From NCBI GenBank assembly GCA_016203205.1, contig JACQNE010000023.1:1-37298 (forward strand): DNA of 37,298 nucleotides. Reading direction: 5' to 3'. Positions 24,623-34,250 of the stretch are shown piece by piece (the stretch's first letter is position 1; each line of letters begins with the position of its first letter). The position numbers were made by a program, and so were the translations under genes. The DNA comes from Candidatus Woesearchaeota archaeon. Lineage in GTDB: Archaea > Nanobdellota > Nanobdellia > Woesearchaeales > GW2011-AR9. The notes below the pieces were generated by a model that saw only the letters and a list, made by a program, of their open reading frames with translations, was not told the DNA's origin and did no database searches.

Positions 24623-26616
24623 CCGAGACCAATCACCTGCACTTGGACTGTTGCTTCCCTTGTAATGCTGTAATCATAGATTAACGTCGCAAAGAATGTC
24701 TCTACTTTTGCTTTCCCCTGAAAATTACTGAGATCTCCCGGCAGGTTAAGAAAACAAGTACTCAATCCAAACGAAAGTGGAACATCATCAGGCAAGATCA
24801 GTTCTTTGCTGGATAAACAATCCTGCTGGCCGCTGCGTACGCTGAAGCCGCGTTCAGCCAGCGAATAGGAAAACGATCTGATTGCCAAGATTTTTCCTCC
24901 AGCAACATTCTCCACAGAAGCGACAAAACGGGGGATATCCGTCGAGGTAATGATCGGATTTTGCTCCGGCATGCCGATACCAAAATTGATCCGTGCAAAT
25001 TCAGCCGGCGCTTTGGAATATATTTTTTGTTGGGAAGAAAAGCGGTCGCGGATCAGCTCCTGCGCCACTTTTCGTTTTTCCTCTTCACTGCTCACCTGCC
25101 CCAGAAAGCCCCGTTCCACAGATGATTCCGTTTTCATATTCTGGATTGTCGCCTGGATGGTCATGATATACGAGGTCTTTTCTTTTTCAGAAAAATCCTG
25201 AGCCGGAGAACAGGTTAAAGGTATCTGAGCTGCTTCCGTCTTCACGGAAAGAGGCACTTCCCGTGCTGTATTCCCCTGAGTGGACACTTCTCCCACGATG
25301 ACATCACTGCCTTTTCGGAAGGTGCAATTGAGCAGAAAATTCAGATCTGTTTCTCGGGGATTTTCCACGAACAGCGTTGCTGAATACGCCGGACGAGCTG
25401 CATATTGCAATGGCGCCGGTGGAATATCCAGACGTGCCAGTGTTGGTTTGATTGTTTTGTCTACTGCTCCGGCAGCCTGCGCGCTTTCCGTAATCTTTTT
25501 CTGCTCTTCAACAAGGCAATCATCTAACCCGACAACTTTTTGCTTTACCTCTTCTTTCTGTTGGCATACTGCGGTCAGCTGCGAACGTCGTTGCCGTTCC
25601 AGGACACAGCCATTAATATTGGTAAAATCGCCGCCGAGCAGACACATCATATTAGCGATGAAAGGATGCTCCCCCGCAGGAAGTTTTCCCAGTACGTCTG
25701 CCTGCGCCTGCTGAAGTTCCTGAAATGTTGGCAGTTCTGATTCTACCGTTTCGTAACCAACATTGGGAATCCCCGGAAGGACAAGTGCTAATACTAATAC
25801 CACCAAAGAAACAATCTTCAATAACCCGAGAACACTATTCAGCCCTTTGCTTTCCGTTGGCTGCGCTGGCAGCAATAACAGGCCGGCCATGAACCACCAA
25901 GGGATAAATAATAATACTTCCATTGTTGGACCAATCGTCAATTCTAATTTTTGGATCATGAATGGTAATAAGCCGATGTCTAAAAACAGAATGATGACTG
26001 GAAGAAAGCCGATCGCCTCGGCCGGAAGAGCTGCCCCTTTGGTCAGCAGGCCGACAAGAGCAAAAGCTGCCGCGGCAATGACCAGGAACCAGATCAATTG
26101 TGTCGGCTCCAGTGTTGCATCCAGAGCCCAATACCAAACCAGAAAGAAAATCATCGGCAGCAACACTGCCAGCCGCTCGCGTTCCAACTTAGCTGCTACG
26201 GCATACCCGGAAATAAAAAACAAGGCGATGGAAAAAGCTAAGAGAACCGCTGGATTGAACTGAAGCAGACGAAGAAAATATGCGATGGCTCCCAAAACGA
26301 CGAGCATTACCGCAGAACTCTTCGCACCAGCCAACATCGTCCCGCCAACGGCAGCAGCACTTCCCTCCACTGCTCCACCAACCGCACCGGCTGCTCTGCC
26401 CACACCGCTTCCGACTGCGCCAACTGCTTTTCCCGCGCCACGGCCGACGCTCTGTGCGCCAGATTTTATTGATCGCGCTTGGGAACGTTCACGTTCTGTG
26501 TCGTACGTCGTCGCCCAGCGCCTAAACGAAGAGCCCAATCTTCTTACTGCTGAAGCTTCTTCTTTTGTCGCAGAAGCCTCTTTTTCAGTTCCGGAAACAT
26601 TATTTTCAGCGGCCAT
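24619..26616 (-). CDS. Large polytopic membrane protein with glycine-zipper-like N-terminus and soluble C-terminal domain
   Basis: GAGKAVGAVGSGVGRAAGAVGGAVEGSAAAVGG followed by about 8 hydrophobic segments, then a ~370-aa soluble region. Confidence 0.72.
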   Translation of the reverse strand: MAAENNVSGTEKEASATKEEASAVRRLGSSFRRWATTYDTERERSQARSIKSGAQSVGRGAGKAVGAVGSGVGRAAGAVGGAVEGSAAAVGGTMLAGAKSSAVMLVVLGAIAYFLRLLQFNPAVLLAFSIALFFISGYAVAAKLERERLAVLLPMIFFLVWYWALDATLEPTQLIWFLVIAAAAFALVGLLTKGAALPAEAIGFLPVIILFLDIGLLPFMIQKLELTIGPTMEVLLFIPWWFMAGLLLLPAQPTESKGLNSVLGLLKIVSLVVLVLALVLPGIPNVGYETVESELPTFQELQQAQADVLGKLPAGEHPFIANMMCLLGGDFTNINGCVLERQRRSQLTAVCQQKEEVKQKVVGLDDCLVEEQKKITESAQAAGAVDKTIKPTLARLDIPPAPLQYAARPAYSATLFVENPRETDLNFLLNCTFRKGSDVIVGEVSTQGNTAREVPLSVKTEAAQIPLTCSPAQDFSEKEKTSYIMTIQATIQNMKTESSVERGFLGQVSSEEEKRKVAQELIRDRFSSQQKIYSKAPAEFARINFGIGMPEQNPIITSTDIPRFVASVENVAGGKILAIRSFSYSLAERGFSVRSGQQDCLSSKELILPDDVPLSFGLSTCFLNLPGDLSNFQGKAKVETFFATLIYDYSITREATVQVQVIGLG

Positions 26617-26673
26617 ATCAACCTCTTTTTAATCAGGATGTAAGTTCGGAGCCTATAAAAATCTTGCGACTAA

Positions 26674-26829
26674 TGGACACAATCCATTTTGTGAGTGATG
26701 GTGAGCCGTCGCTGAAGCCGATTTTCTGCTTCGGTTAGATTTCAGATGAAAATCGGACCAGTTCCAGTATTCCGGCTATTCTTCAGCGACCTTTTGGCGT
26801 CACCATCACTCACTTTTCGGATTGTGCCG
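26674..26829 (+). mobile_element. Family C foldback/MITE-like element C2 (~156 bp)
   Basis: tggacacaatcc...gtgagtgatggtgagcc...ggcgtcaccatcactcac...ggattgtgccg; no clear direct repeat. Confidence 0.8.
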
Positions 26830-26864
26830 ACGAGTGATGTTACGAAACAGAGAAAAACAAAAGT

Positions 26865-28052
26865 TCATTTCACCAGATCTAATCTCAACTCACGCACTTC
26901 CAGCGTCTTGCGCGGGCTGATCTTCAGCGCATTGCTTCCCTGCACCACAAAATCATTGACATCGACCGTGAAAACAACATCTTTTGTATCAAAAGGGAGA
27001 CGATGGCCGTTAAAATAAAGATCCGCTTCTTTAACTGCTACGACGTCCACAAAACTCAACGCCAGGCGCGCTTTCAGGTTATTCTTGATTACTTTTTGGT
27101 AATCCTCTTCGGATAACTCAAAATAATAGGTTGGAAATTCCAGAGAGCGGAGCGTGGAAATCAGATTGATATGACTCAAGAGATAGGAACCTTTTTCAGT
27201 GGAAAAAATGATCTCGTTTTCACCTTGATAGACATTTTCGGAGGATAATTCCAATGACAGCAGGCCCAGGTCACAGTCGGGAAGACCGGCATAGATCTCT
27301 TTACCATTCATCATGATCGACAATTTCCCCACTAAAGCCAATACACACTGCGGCCGGACTTTCAAGACAAATTTCTCCAGATTCTTCTTTTCCACTTCAG
27401 AGATGATAAATACATTCTTGGACGACTGCCCTTCCAGACTGGTTACATCAGCGACCACTTGCAGGTTTTCCAGCTGGACGGCGTGTGCCCGCCAGAAGGC
27501 TGCTCCTGGTGACGAAACAGTGATGATTATGGTGTTATCTTCTTTGAGCAGGTTCTTGGGGACGACGATTGGCTTTATTTTTTCACCTTCACCAGCCCGC
27601 AGGATTTCCTCCCCATTTAATGCTATTTTTAATGTTCCGCTTAACGTCTTGAGCTGGAAACCGATAACCACGCTGCCCGTATTCGTGATATCAGGAATGG
27701 AGAAAGAGAGTGAATCTTCTAGATCAGAAAAGAGGGCGTTTTTCGCATACGCTACATTTTTCTCCGCGAGGACTTTTGTTTCCGTCCTGGTCTGGATCGT
27801 CACAACCGGTAGTGGGTGGTTTATTTCCGACTGCGCAAAATAATCAATCCTTCCTGGAGTCGCTTTCAATAAAGATTTAACCAACGATCCAGAAGAAGGG
27901 ATGCCGCTGACCGAAGAAGGGGCTGTCGGTTCGCCCAGAAGTTCAGCCCGTTCTTGCGGGTTGACGAGAATAATAAACACAATCAGCAAAGCGGCGATGA
28001 TCGCGACAAACACGGCAGCGCCACCCGCCGCCTGAGCTTTTTTACTATCCAT
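26865..28052 (-). CDS. N-terminally membrane-anchored protein with large beta-rich extracytoplasmic domain
   Basis: MDSKKAQAAGGAAVFVAIIAALLIVFIILVNPQERAELLG...; upstream track ATG judged unlikely. Confidence 0.68.
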   Translation of the reverse strand: MDSKKAQAAGGAAVFVAIIAALLIVFIILVNPQERAELLGEPTAPSSVSGIPSSGSLVKSLLKATPGRIDYFAQSEINHPLPVVTIQTRTETKVLAEKNVAYAKNALFSDLEDSLSFSIPDITNTGSVVIGFQLKTLSGTLKIALNGEEILRAGEGEKIKPIVVPKNLLKEDNTIIITVSSPGAAFWRAHAVQLENLQVVADVTSLEGQSSKNVFIISEVEKKNLEKFVLKVRPQCVLALVGKLSIMMNGKEIYAGLPDCDLGLLSLELSSENVYQGENEIIFSTEKGSYLLSHINLISTLRSLEFPTYYFELSEEDYQKVIKNNLKARLALSFVDVVAVKEADLYFNGHRLPFDTKDVVFTVDVNDFVVQGSNALKISPRKTLEVRELRLDLVK

Positions 28053-28187
28053 CAATTTACCATCCCTCAACTCACCGCCCATCAACCCATCACCACTCAA
28101 ACCTGCCACCTCTCTTCTCATCATCAATCCACACAAAACACTAGAAATATATAAAGTTATTTATAGAACATCTACTTCGGGCATTTC

Positions 28188-29240
28188 ATGCAGCTGGTTC
28201 ACGGTGATTTTAAAAAAGGAATAGTGCGGTTCAGGATCAACGACCCCGATGATCTTTGGTATCTCAGTCAGATCATTGAGGCAGGAGATCTGATCACAGG
28301 GATCACCACCCGAAAAGTCAAGATCGGTGATAGTGAAAACGCGAAAGTTGCGAAAAAAACATTTAAGGTCACGATTGAAGCAGAAACCGTTGATTTCAGT
28401 TCCACCGGCCATGCCCTGCGCATCAATGGAACGATCAAAGAAGGGCCGGAAGACATCCCTCACGGCAGTTATCAATCCATTTCGTTGGAACTGGACAGCG
28501 AAGGCATGATCACCAAAGAACAATGGCTGACCCACCACAAACAAAAATTAGAAGAAGCCGGAAAGATAAAATACGCTTATTTGCTCTGCATCTTTGACCG
28601 CGAAGAAGCATTATTCGCTTTGACTAAAAAATTTGGCTACGAGATTCTGGGCAGGATCCAAGGAGAAGTGCCTAAAAAAGCAAAACTTCAGGAGATCAAG
28701 AAAGATTTTTATGAAGAGATCATCAAGACTCTGGAAATCTACAACGAACGCCATAATCCCGAACGGATCATTCTTGCTTCCCCCGCATTTTATAAAGAAG
28801 ATGTTCATCGTAAGATTGTCGTCAAAGAATTGAAAGCCAAGATCGTCCTTGCCACCTGTTCGGATGTCAGCGAAAGTGCGTTGGATGAAGTGATCAAGAG
28901 ACCGGAGCTCAAAGATGTACTTAAACAAAGCAGAGTGAGAGAAGAACAGTTATTAGTCGAACAAGTGCTTCAGGAAATTAATAAAGAGAATTTGGCAGTG
29001 TATGGCTGGGAAGAGGTTCAGAAAGCAGCTTTTGCGGGAGCGGTCAGCGACCTGATCGTCACCGACCAGACGATTAAGCATTATCGTGAACAGAAAATAT
29101 ATCTAAAGCTGGATGAGCTCATGAAGAAAGTAGATGCTTTGCAGGGAAAAATCCATCTGATCACTTCCGAACAGGACAGCGGGAAAAGGATTGACGGCTT
29201 GGGCGGAATTGCCGCATTGTTGAGATATAAAATGCGGTGA
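28188..29240 (+). CDS. pelA: mRNA surveillance protein Pelota (aPelota)
   Basis: RFRINDPDDLWYLSQIIEAGDLITGITTRKVKIGD...FRVTIEAE-like...HGSYQSISLE...SGKRIDGLGGIAALLRYKM. Confidence 0.93.
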   Translation: MQLVHGDFKKGIVRFRINDPDDLWYLSQIIEAGDLITGITTRKVKIGDSENAKVAKKTFKVTIEAETVDFSSTGHALRINGTIKEGPEDIPHGSYQSISLELDSEGMITKEQWLTHHKQKLEEAGKIKYAYLLCIFDREEALFALTKKFGYEILGRIQGEVPKKAKLQEIKKDFYEEIIKTLEIYNERHNPERIILASPAFYKEDVHRKIVVKELKAKIVLATCSDVSESALDEVIKRPELKDVLKQSRVREEQLLVEQVLQEINKENLAVYGWEEVQKAAFAGAVSDLIVTDQTIKHYREQKIYLKLDELMKKVDALQGKIHLITSEQDSGKRIDGLGGIAALLRYKMR

Positions 29241-29279
29241 AGATAGATTTTTATATTCCATCAATTTACAAAAAGAAAA

Positions 29280-30842
29280 ATGTTTTCCAAAAAAGGTGTT
29301 TCATTTAGTTCTGTTGTTGCAATTATGGGTTCAATTCTCATTGCCGTCGGCATCGCTTGGTTATTAGCTGATAACTGGCACATTATTCCTAAATTTCTTA
29401 AGATAATCATTCTTCTCTTGCTGACAGCGGGAGCATATTTCGGAGGAACATTTGCCACAGAAAAAGAGTACCAAAAAATAGGGCAAGCGTTCTTTGTTCT
29501 TGGCGCATTGCTCTATACACTGAGTATCTTTCTCATTGCCCAACTGTTCTTCACACAAGGAAGTTGGCAAGGACAGGCGTGGCTCTGGCTTTTAGCCTGG
29601 GTTGGAGTAATGGCGGCATCGTATATCTTCTCTTCAGCTGCAAGTCTTATTGTAGGATTAACTGAACTTGTCGTCTGGGTGAGTATTCAGTTTATGGCAT
29701 TTCAGGAAAATACAAATCTCTCGGTAGGCATACTCCTGTTTTACTTTCTCTCTCTCGGAGTTCTTCTCTATGGTCTTGGTCTCTATCATAAACTTCAAGA
29801 ACACGACTTTACGCGCGTCTATCGCTGGTGGACAGCATTTTATGTCCTAGCTTTTGTTTATGCACTCAGTTTTCAACTTCTTCTACCAAATATCTGGCCA
29901 GGAGAAGCGGTATCTTCAACAGGAGCGCTTGTATTCCTCTTTGTGTTAGTTGGTGCGGCGTTGGTTGCTCTTCTCGTAGGAGTAATTCCTTTGTTACGCG
30001 ATCGAGATAGTGATGTTAAAGAAACACTCTGGTTTATTGGTATTGTCATTGCACTTATTGCTTTGATTGGGTCTACTGGATTTGTGGGTGATGTATTAGG
30101 ACAATGCCAAGAAAAAAGCTGTTATAATAGTAATCAGGAGAACTGTAAGGCAATGGAAGGAATATGTTACTGGGATGATACAATTTCCAGTTGTGGTAGC
30201 AATAAAGAATATTGTAGCACTTCAACGATGGACGTAGGTTCACTTGGTTGCGAAGATAAATTCTGCAAATCGCTTTCAGCTGAATATAAGATTAAATGTG
30301 AACAAAATCCTTCTTGTATCTGGGGAGAACATGAAACAGGAAGATATAGTTGTGTTCAAAATAAAGGATGCGACCAGTTTGCAAATCCAACAGCGTGTGA
30401 AAATTCATTAGGTGTACCTTCGTGCAAGTGGATAGCTTCTGGGTTCAATCGCTGCACAGAAAAAGACCTTTGTGAAGATTATTCCTCAAAAGATAGCTGC
30501 TCGGAGAAAACAATCTGCCAATGGCACCCAACAAATAACCCCTTAAGAGACCAACAATATCCGCCTTCACTCTGGCTTCTTTGGATCATAATCAACATCT
30601 TCTTCCTCGCTTTAATCATAGGAATCATCTTCTATGGAACTTGGCAAAAACAAACCTCACTCATTAATCTCGGAATTGTCTTCTTTGCCTTAGACATTAT
30701 CACTCGTTATATTGGCTTTATCATCGACCTGCATGGCTACCTCGGTCTTTCTTTTATTTTTATCACCGGAGGACTACTTCTTTTAGGAGGCGGTTGGGGT
30801 ATCGAACACTGGAGAAAGAAGTTAATTGCTGAGGTAAAATGA
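29280..30842 (+). CDS. DUF2157-like polytopic membrane protein with inserted Cys-rich loop
   Basis: ILIAVGIAWLLADNWHIIPKFLKIIILLLLTAGAYFGG; hydrophilic Cys-rich insertion CQEKSCYNSN...CQWHPTNN between TM segments. Confidence 0.78.
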   Translation: MFSKKGVSFSSVVAIMGSILIAVGIAWLLADNWHIIPKFLKIIILLLLTAGAYFGGTFATEKEYQKIGQAFFVLGALLYTLSIFLIAQLFFTQGSWQGQAWLWLLAWVGVMAASYIFSSAASLIVGLTELVVWVSIQFMAFQENTNLSVGILLFYFLSLGVLLYGLGLYHKLQEHDFTRVYRWWTAFYVLAFVYALSFQLLLPNIWPGEAVSSTGALVFLFVLVGAALVALLVGVIPLLRDRDSDVKETLWFIGIVIALIALIGSTGFVGDVLGQCQEKSCYNSNQENCKAMEGICYWDDTISSCGSNKEYCSTSTMDVGSLGCEDKFCKSLSAEYKIKCEQNPSCIWGEHETGRYSCVQNKGCDQFANPTACENSLGVPSCKWIASGFNRCTEKDLCEDYSSKDSCSEKTICQWHPTNNPLRDQQYPPSLWLLWIIINIFFLALIIGIIFYGTWQKQTSLINLGIVFFALDIITRYIGFIIDLHGYLGLSFIFITGGLLLLGGGWGIEHWRKKLIAEVK

Positions 30843-31354
30843 AATTAAGAACACGATTATTAGTGGGACTATTAGTTCTCTTCATCATCGCCGGTACGTT
30901 CTTACTATATCTTTATTGGCCATTACTCACTGGAGAAAAAATAATATTAGCAACAAGACCGGTTGATCCTTTTGATATCCTACGGGGACAATATATCCAA
31001 ATTAATTATGAGATTACTACGTTGCCCAAAATTGAAAATGTTAATGAAAGAGATTCGGTTTTTATCATCTTGCAACCAGATGAAAAGGGAATTGATAGGG
31101 ATATATTAGTGCAACAGCAAATGCCAACAGGCGGTCGTTTTATCAAAGGAATAGTTAGTTCTGTCTATGGTGACAAAATGCGAGTAGAATATGGAATTGA
31201 ACAATACTTCTTTGAACGAAATGCCCAATTAGATCTGAAGAATGTTACTGTTGAGGTAAAAGTAAGCTCCTCTGGAAGAGCAGCAATTTCTCAGGTGTTG
31301 TCAAATGGAGAACCGATTACAATTAAATATCAGAAGATAGGAATCACTTCTTAA
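30839..31354 (+). CDS. GDYXXLXY-type protein (membrane-anchored)
   Basis: N-term TM; RPVDPFDILRGQYIQINYEI; 4-bp overlap with upstream DUF2157-like gene. Confidence 0.75.
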   Translation: MKLRTRLLVGLLVLFIIAGTFLLYLYWPLLTGEKIILATRPVDPFDILRGQYIQINYEITTLPKIENVNERDSVFIILQPDEKGIDRDILVQQQMPTGGRFIKGIVSSVYGDKMRVEYGIEQYFFERNAQLDLKNVTVEVKVSSSGRAAISQVLSNGEPITIKYQKIGITS

Positions 31355-31566
31355 CATCACCATGTCCCCACCATTATTTTCCAAAACCACAACCTTTTAA
31401 TAGTAGTTGATATTAGTAATAGACAAGTAACGAAAACTTCGTCGACGGAAGAACGATCAGTTTTTGCGACGAGTAACGGAGGGAATTGTTGAGACAATTA
31501 CCACCTGTGATCTGCACAAAAGGCTTAAATTTTTTCCAAGAATTGAGTCTTTTGACATAACAAATG

Positions 31567-31596
31567 TGTGAAGTATTCAAATATTTGAATTTCACA
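31567..31596. promoter_or_regulatory. Palindromic candidate operator upstream of the TrmB-family regulator
   Basis: tgtgaa-gt-ATTCAAATATTTGAAT-ttcaca; 16-bp perfect palindrome with extended arms, ~24 bp upstream of the start codon. Confidence 0.65.
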
Positions 31597-31619
31597 TCTG
31601 TGAAAAAGGAGGGGTTTAT

Positions 31620-32414
31620 ATGATTGTAAAAGAAGAGATGTTAAGTAAACTACGACGCCATTTTGATTTGAATTTATATGAAGTGAAGCTATGGGCTGCT
31701 TTGTTGTCGCGGGGAGTTTCTACCGCCGGAGAACTATCCGACATTGCTGACGTGCCCCGTTCTCGGAGCTACGATGTCTTGGAGTCCCTGGAGAAAAAAG
31801 GATTTGTTGTAATGAAATTAGGAAAGCCGATCAAGTACATTGCCATCCCACCCAGCGAAGTCGTCGATCGTGTTAAAAAGAATATGAATGTGGAAGCGCA
31901 GGAGAAAGTCAAGCGCTTGGATACTGTCAAGAATTCGCCGCTTCTGGAAGAATTAGAAACATTACATACCCAGGGAATCAACCTTGTTGACCCTTCTGAG
32001 ATGAGCGGCAGCCTGCGCGGGCGGAATAATGTCTACAATCATCTTGATCTTCTGATCAAGAACGCCAAAGAGAATGTCAATATCATGACTACAGACAGCG
32101 GCTTCATGCGCAAAGTAGAAGGCCTGAAGAGTTCTTTTGAAAAGGCGAAACGCCGCGGTGTCAAGATTCGCATCGCCGCTCCGCTGACTAAAGAAAACAA
32201 AGAAGCTTATGAAGCGGTCAAGAACTTTGCAGAGGTAAAACATAACAGCAAGGTGACTTCACGGTTCATCACCGTTGATGGGAAAGATATCGTTTTCATG
32301 ACCATTGACGACAAAGAAGTGCATCCTTCCTATGATTTAGGGATCTGGGTCAAGACCCCCTATTTCACCAGTTCAATTGACCAGATCTTCAATCATTTCT
32401 GGACGGCGAAGTAG
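31620..32414 (+). CDS. TrmB-family transcriptional regulator
   Basis: LNLYEVKLWAALLSRGVSTAGELSDIADVPRSRSYDVLESLEKKGFVVMKLGKPIKYIAIPPSEV HTH plus TrmB-type C-terminal domain. Confidence 0.88.
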   Translation: MIVKEEMLSKLRRHFDLNLYEVKLWAALLSRGVSTAGELSDIADVPRSRSYDVLESLEKKGFVVMKLGKPIKYIAIPPSEVVDRVKKNMNVEAQEKVKRLDTVKNSPLLEELETLHTQGINLVDPSEMSGSLRGRNNVYNHLDLLIKNAKENVNIMTTDSGFMRKVEGLKSSFEKAKRRGVKIRIAAPLTKENKEAYEAVKNFAEVKHNSKVTSRFITVDGKDIVFMTIDDKEVHPSYDLGIWVKTPYFTSSIDQIFNHFWTAK

Positions 32415-32495
32415 GATTCTTCTTTTCTTTTTTATTTTATCTGTCGAAGAAAAAAATCCTCTTTTTTATTTTCTTTAAATCTTGCCCTGAACTGC

Positions 32496-32650
32496 CGGCA
32501 CAATCTTTTTTGGGAGTGATGGTGAGCCGTCGCTGAAGCCAATTTTAAGAAATTTTAGAGATACAGAAGAAAATCGGACCAGTTCCCGGATTATAGCTAT
32601 CCTTCAGCGACTATTTGGCGTCACCATCACTCACTTTTCGGATTGTGCCG
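32496..32650 (+). mobile_element. Family C foldback/MITE-like element C3, 155 bp
   Basis: cggcacaatc...gattgtgccg; 6-bp direct repeat aactgc at 32490-32495 and 32651-32656. Confidence 0.88.
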
Positions 32651-32693
32651 AACTGCCTATACTTTTATAAACCACATTTAATTATTCCTAAAA

Positions 32694-34211
32694 ATGGACG
32701 ATATCCAGAATCTTGTAGCCAAACTGCACCCTTTGGAAAGGCAAGTTCTTCCCGTTCTCCAACAGCACGTAGAATTAAGCGGCATCGCCAAACAGGCAAA
32801 ATTAGCCGAAGTCGAAGTCATGCGCGCGTTGCAATGGCTTGAAAACAAGGAGCTTATCAAAATTCAAAGTGAGAACAGAAAGAGTATCCATCTGGAGAAG
32901 AACGGGCAAACCTACAAGAAAGAAGGGCTGCCTGAAAAACGCTTCCTTAAAGCATTAGATGAATCGTTTAAAGGCCTCAATGTCATTACCAAAAAAGCCA
33001 AGCTTAGCCGTGAAGAAGCAACGGCTTGTGTTGGACTTCTTAAAAGAAAAAACGCCGTAGAAATTTCTCAACAAGAAGGGCTTTCGGTCAAAATCACGGA
33101 AGAAGGAAAAAAGATTCGTAATCTGGAATGGCCTGAAGAATATTTCCTCCTCCACGCTTTTCCCAAAGAATACGAAGAAGCAAAAGATCAGAAGATTGTC
33201 GAGGAACTGAGGAAGAGAAAAGATCTGATCTCCATCCACGATGAGAAGAAGATAACCGTCATACTTAATCCGCGCGGCCGCGAGCTGCTCAAAGAAGACC
33301 TTAGCGCGGAGGTAGTCAATCGTCTCACTCCAGGCATGCTCCGGACGGGCAGCTGGAAAGAGAAGACTTTCCGCGCCTATGATGTTGAAATTAACGTCCC
33401 TAAAATTTTCCAGGGAAAAAAACATTTTGACAACGAAGCATTGGAATATATCAAACAGATCTGGCTTGACCTCGGCTTCAAAGAGATGACCGGCAATTAT
33501 GTCCAATCTGCGTTCTGGGACTTAGATGCGCTCTTCGTACCCCAAGACCATCCTGCCCGCGAGATGCAGGATACATTTTATGTGGAAGGAAAAGCAAAAC
33601 TTCCGCCATTTTGGAAAAAAGTCAAAGAAGTCCATGAGAAAGGAGGAGATACCGGAAGCGCTGGTTGGGGATATGCTTTCTCGGAAGAAGAAACAAAACA
33701 GCTTCTCCTCCGCACCCACACCACTGTCCTCTCCGCCCAAACTCTTTCACGGCTCAAGAAAGAAGATCTCCCTGCAAAATTTTTTGCCGTCGGGCGCGTC
33801 TTCCGCAACGAAGCGTTAGATTGGAAGCATCTCTTTGAATTTTACCAAGTAGAAGGAATTGTCGTTGATCCTCATGCTAATCTGAAACATCTCAAAGGCT
33901 ACCTCACTCAATTCTACAAAAAGATGGGCTACTCTGCCGTCCGGATGCGGCCGGCCCATTTTCCCTATACCGAACCAAGCCTGGAAGTGGATGTATTTCA
34001 TCCGGTCAAGAAACAATGGATTGAGTTAGGGGGGGCGGGAATCTTCCGACCGGAAGTGGTCAGGCCGCTCCTTGGTTTTGACTGTCCCGTCCTGGCCTGG
34101 GGACAGGGGATGGGAAGGATCATCGGAGAATATTGGAAAATCACGGACATCCGCGACCTCTATAAGAATGATATTAAACAATTACGCGAGATGAAACTCT
34201 GGCTGCGTTAA
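32694..34211 (+). CDS. pheS: Phenylalanyl-tRNA synthetase alpha subunit
   Basis: N-term winged-helix repeats; MQDTFYV...RTHTTVLSAQTL...FAVGRVFRNEALDWKHLFEFYQVEGIVV...GGAGIFRPEVVRPLLG...LAWGQGMGRI. Confidence 0.95.
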   Translation: MDDIQNLVAKLHPLERQVLPVLQQHVELSGIAKQAKLAEVEVMRALQWLENKELIKIQSENRKSIHLEKNGQTYKKEGLPEKRFLKALDESFKGLNVITKKAKLSREEATACVGLLKRKNAVEISQQEGLSVKITEEGKKIRNLEWPEEYFLLHAFPKEYEEAKDQKIVEELRKRKDLISIHDEKKITVILNPRGRELLKEDLSAEVVNRLTPGMLRTGSWKEKTFRAYDVEINVPKIFQGKKHFDNEALEYIKQIWLDLGFKEMTGNYVQSAFWDLDALFVPQDHPAREMQDTFYVEGKAKLPPFWKKVKEVHEKGGDTGSAGWGYAFSEEETKQLLLRTHTTVLSAQTLSRLKKEDLPAKFFAVGRVFRNEALDWKHLFEFYQVEGIVVDPHANLKHLKGYLTQFYKKMGYSAVRMRPAHFPYTEPSLEVDVFHPVKKQWIELGGAGIFRPEVVRPLLGFDCPVLAWGQGMGRIIGEYWKITDIRDLYKNDIKQLREMKLWLR

Positions 34212-34250
34212 CATACTACCATACTAACCTAAAAATCAATACACAAGCAC

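Noticed and set aside
28611-28928. 105-aa minus-strand ORF opposite pelA
   Set aside because: Antisense to a well-supported Pelota CDS; hydrophobic Phe/Leu-rich shadow translation.
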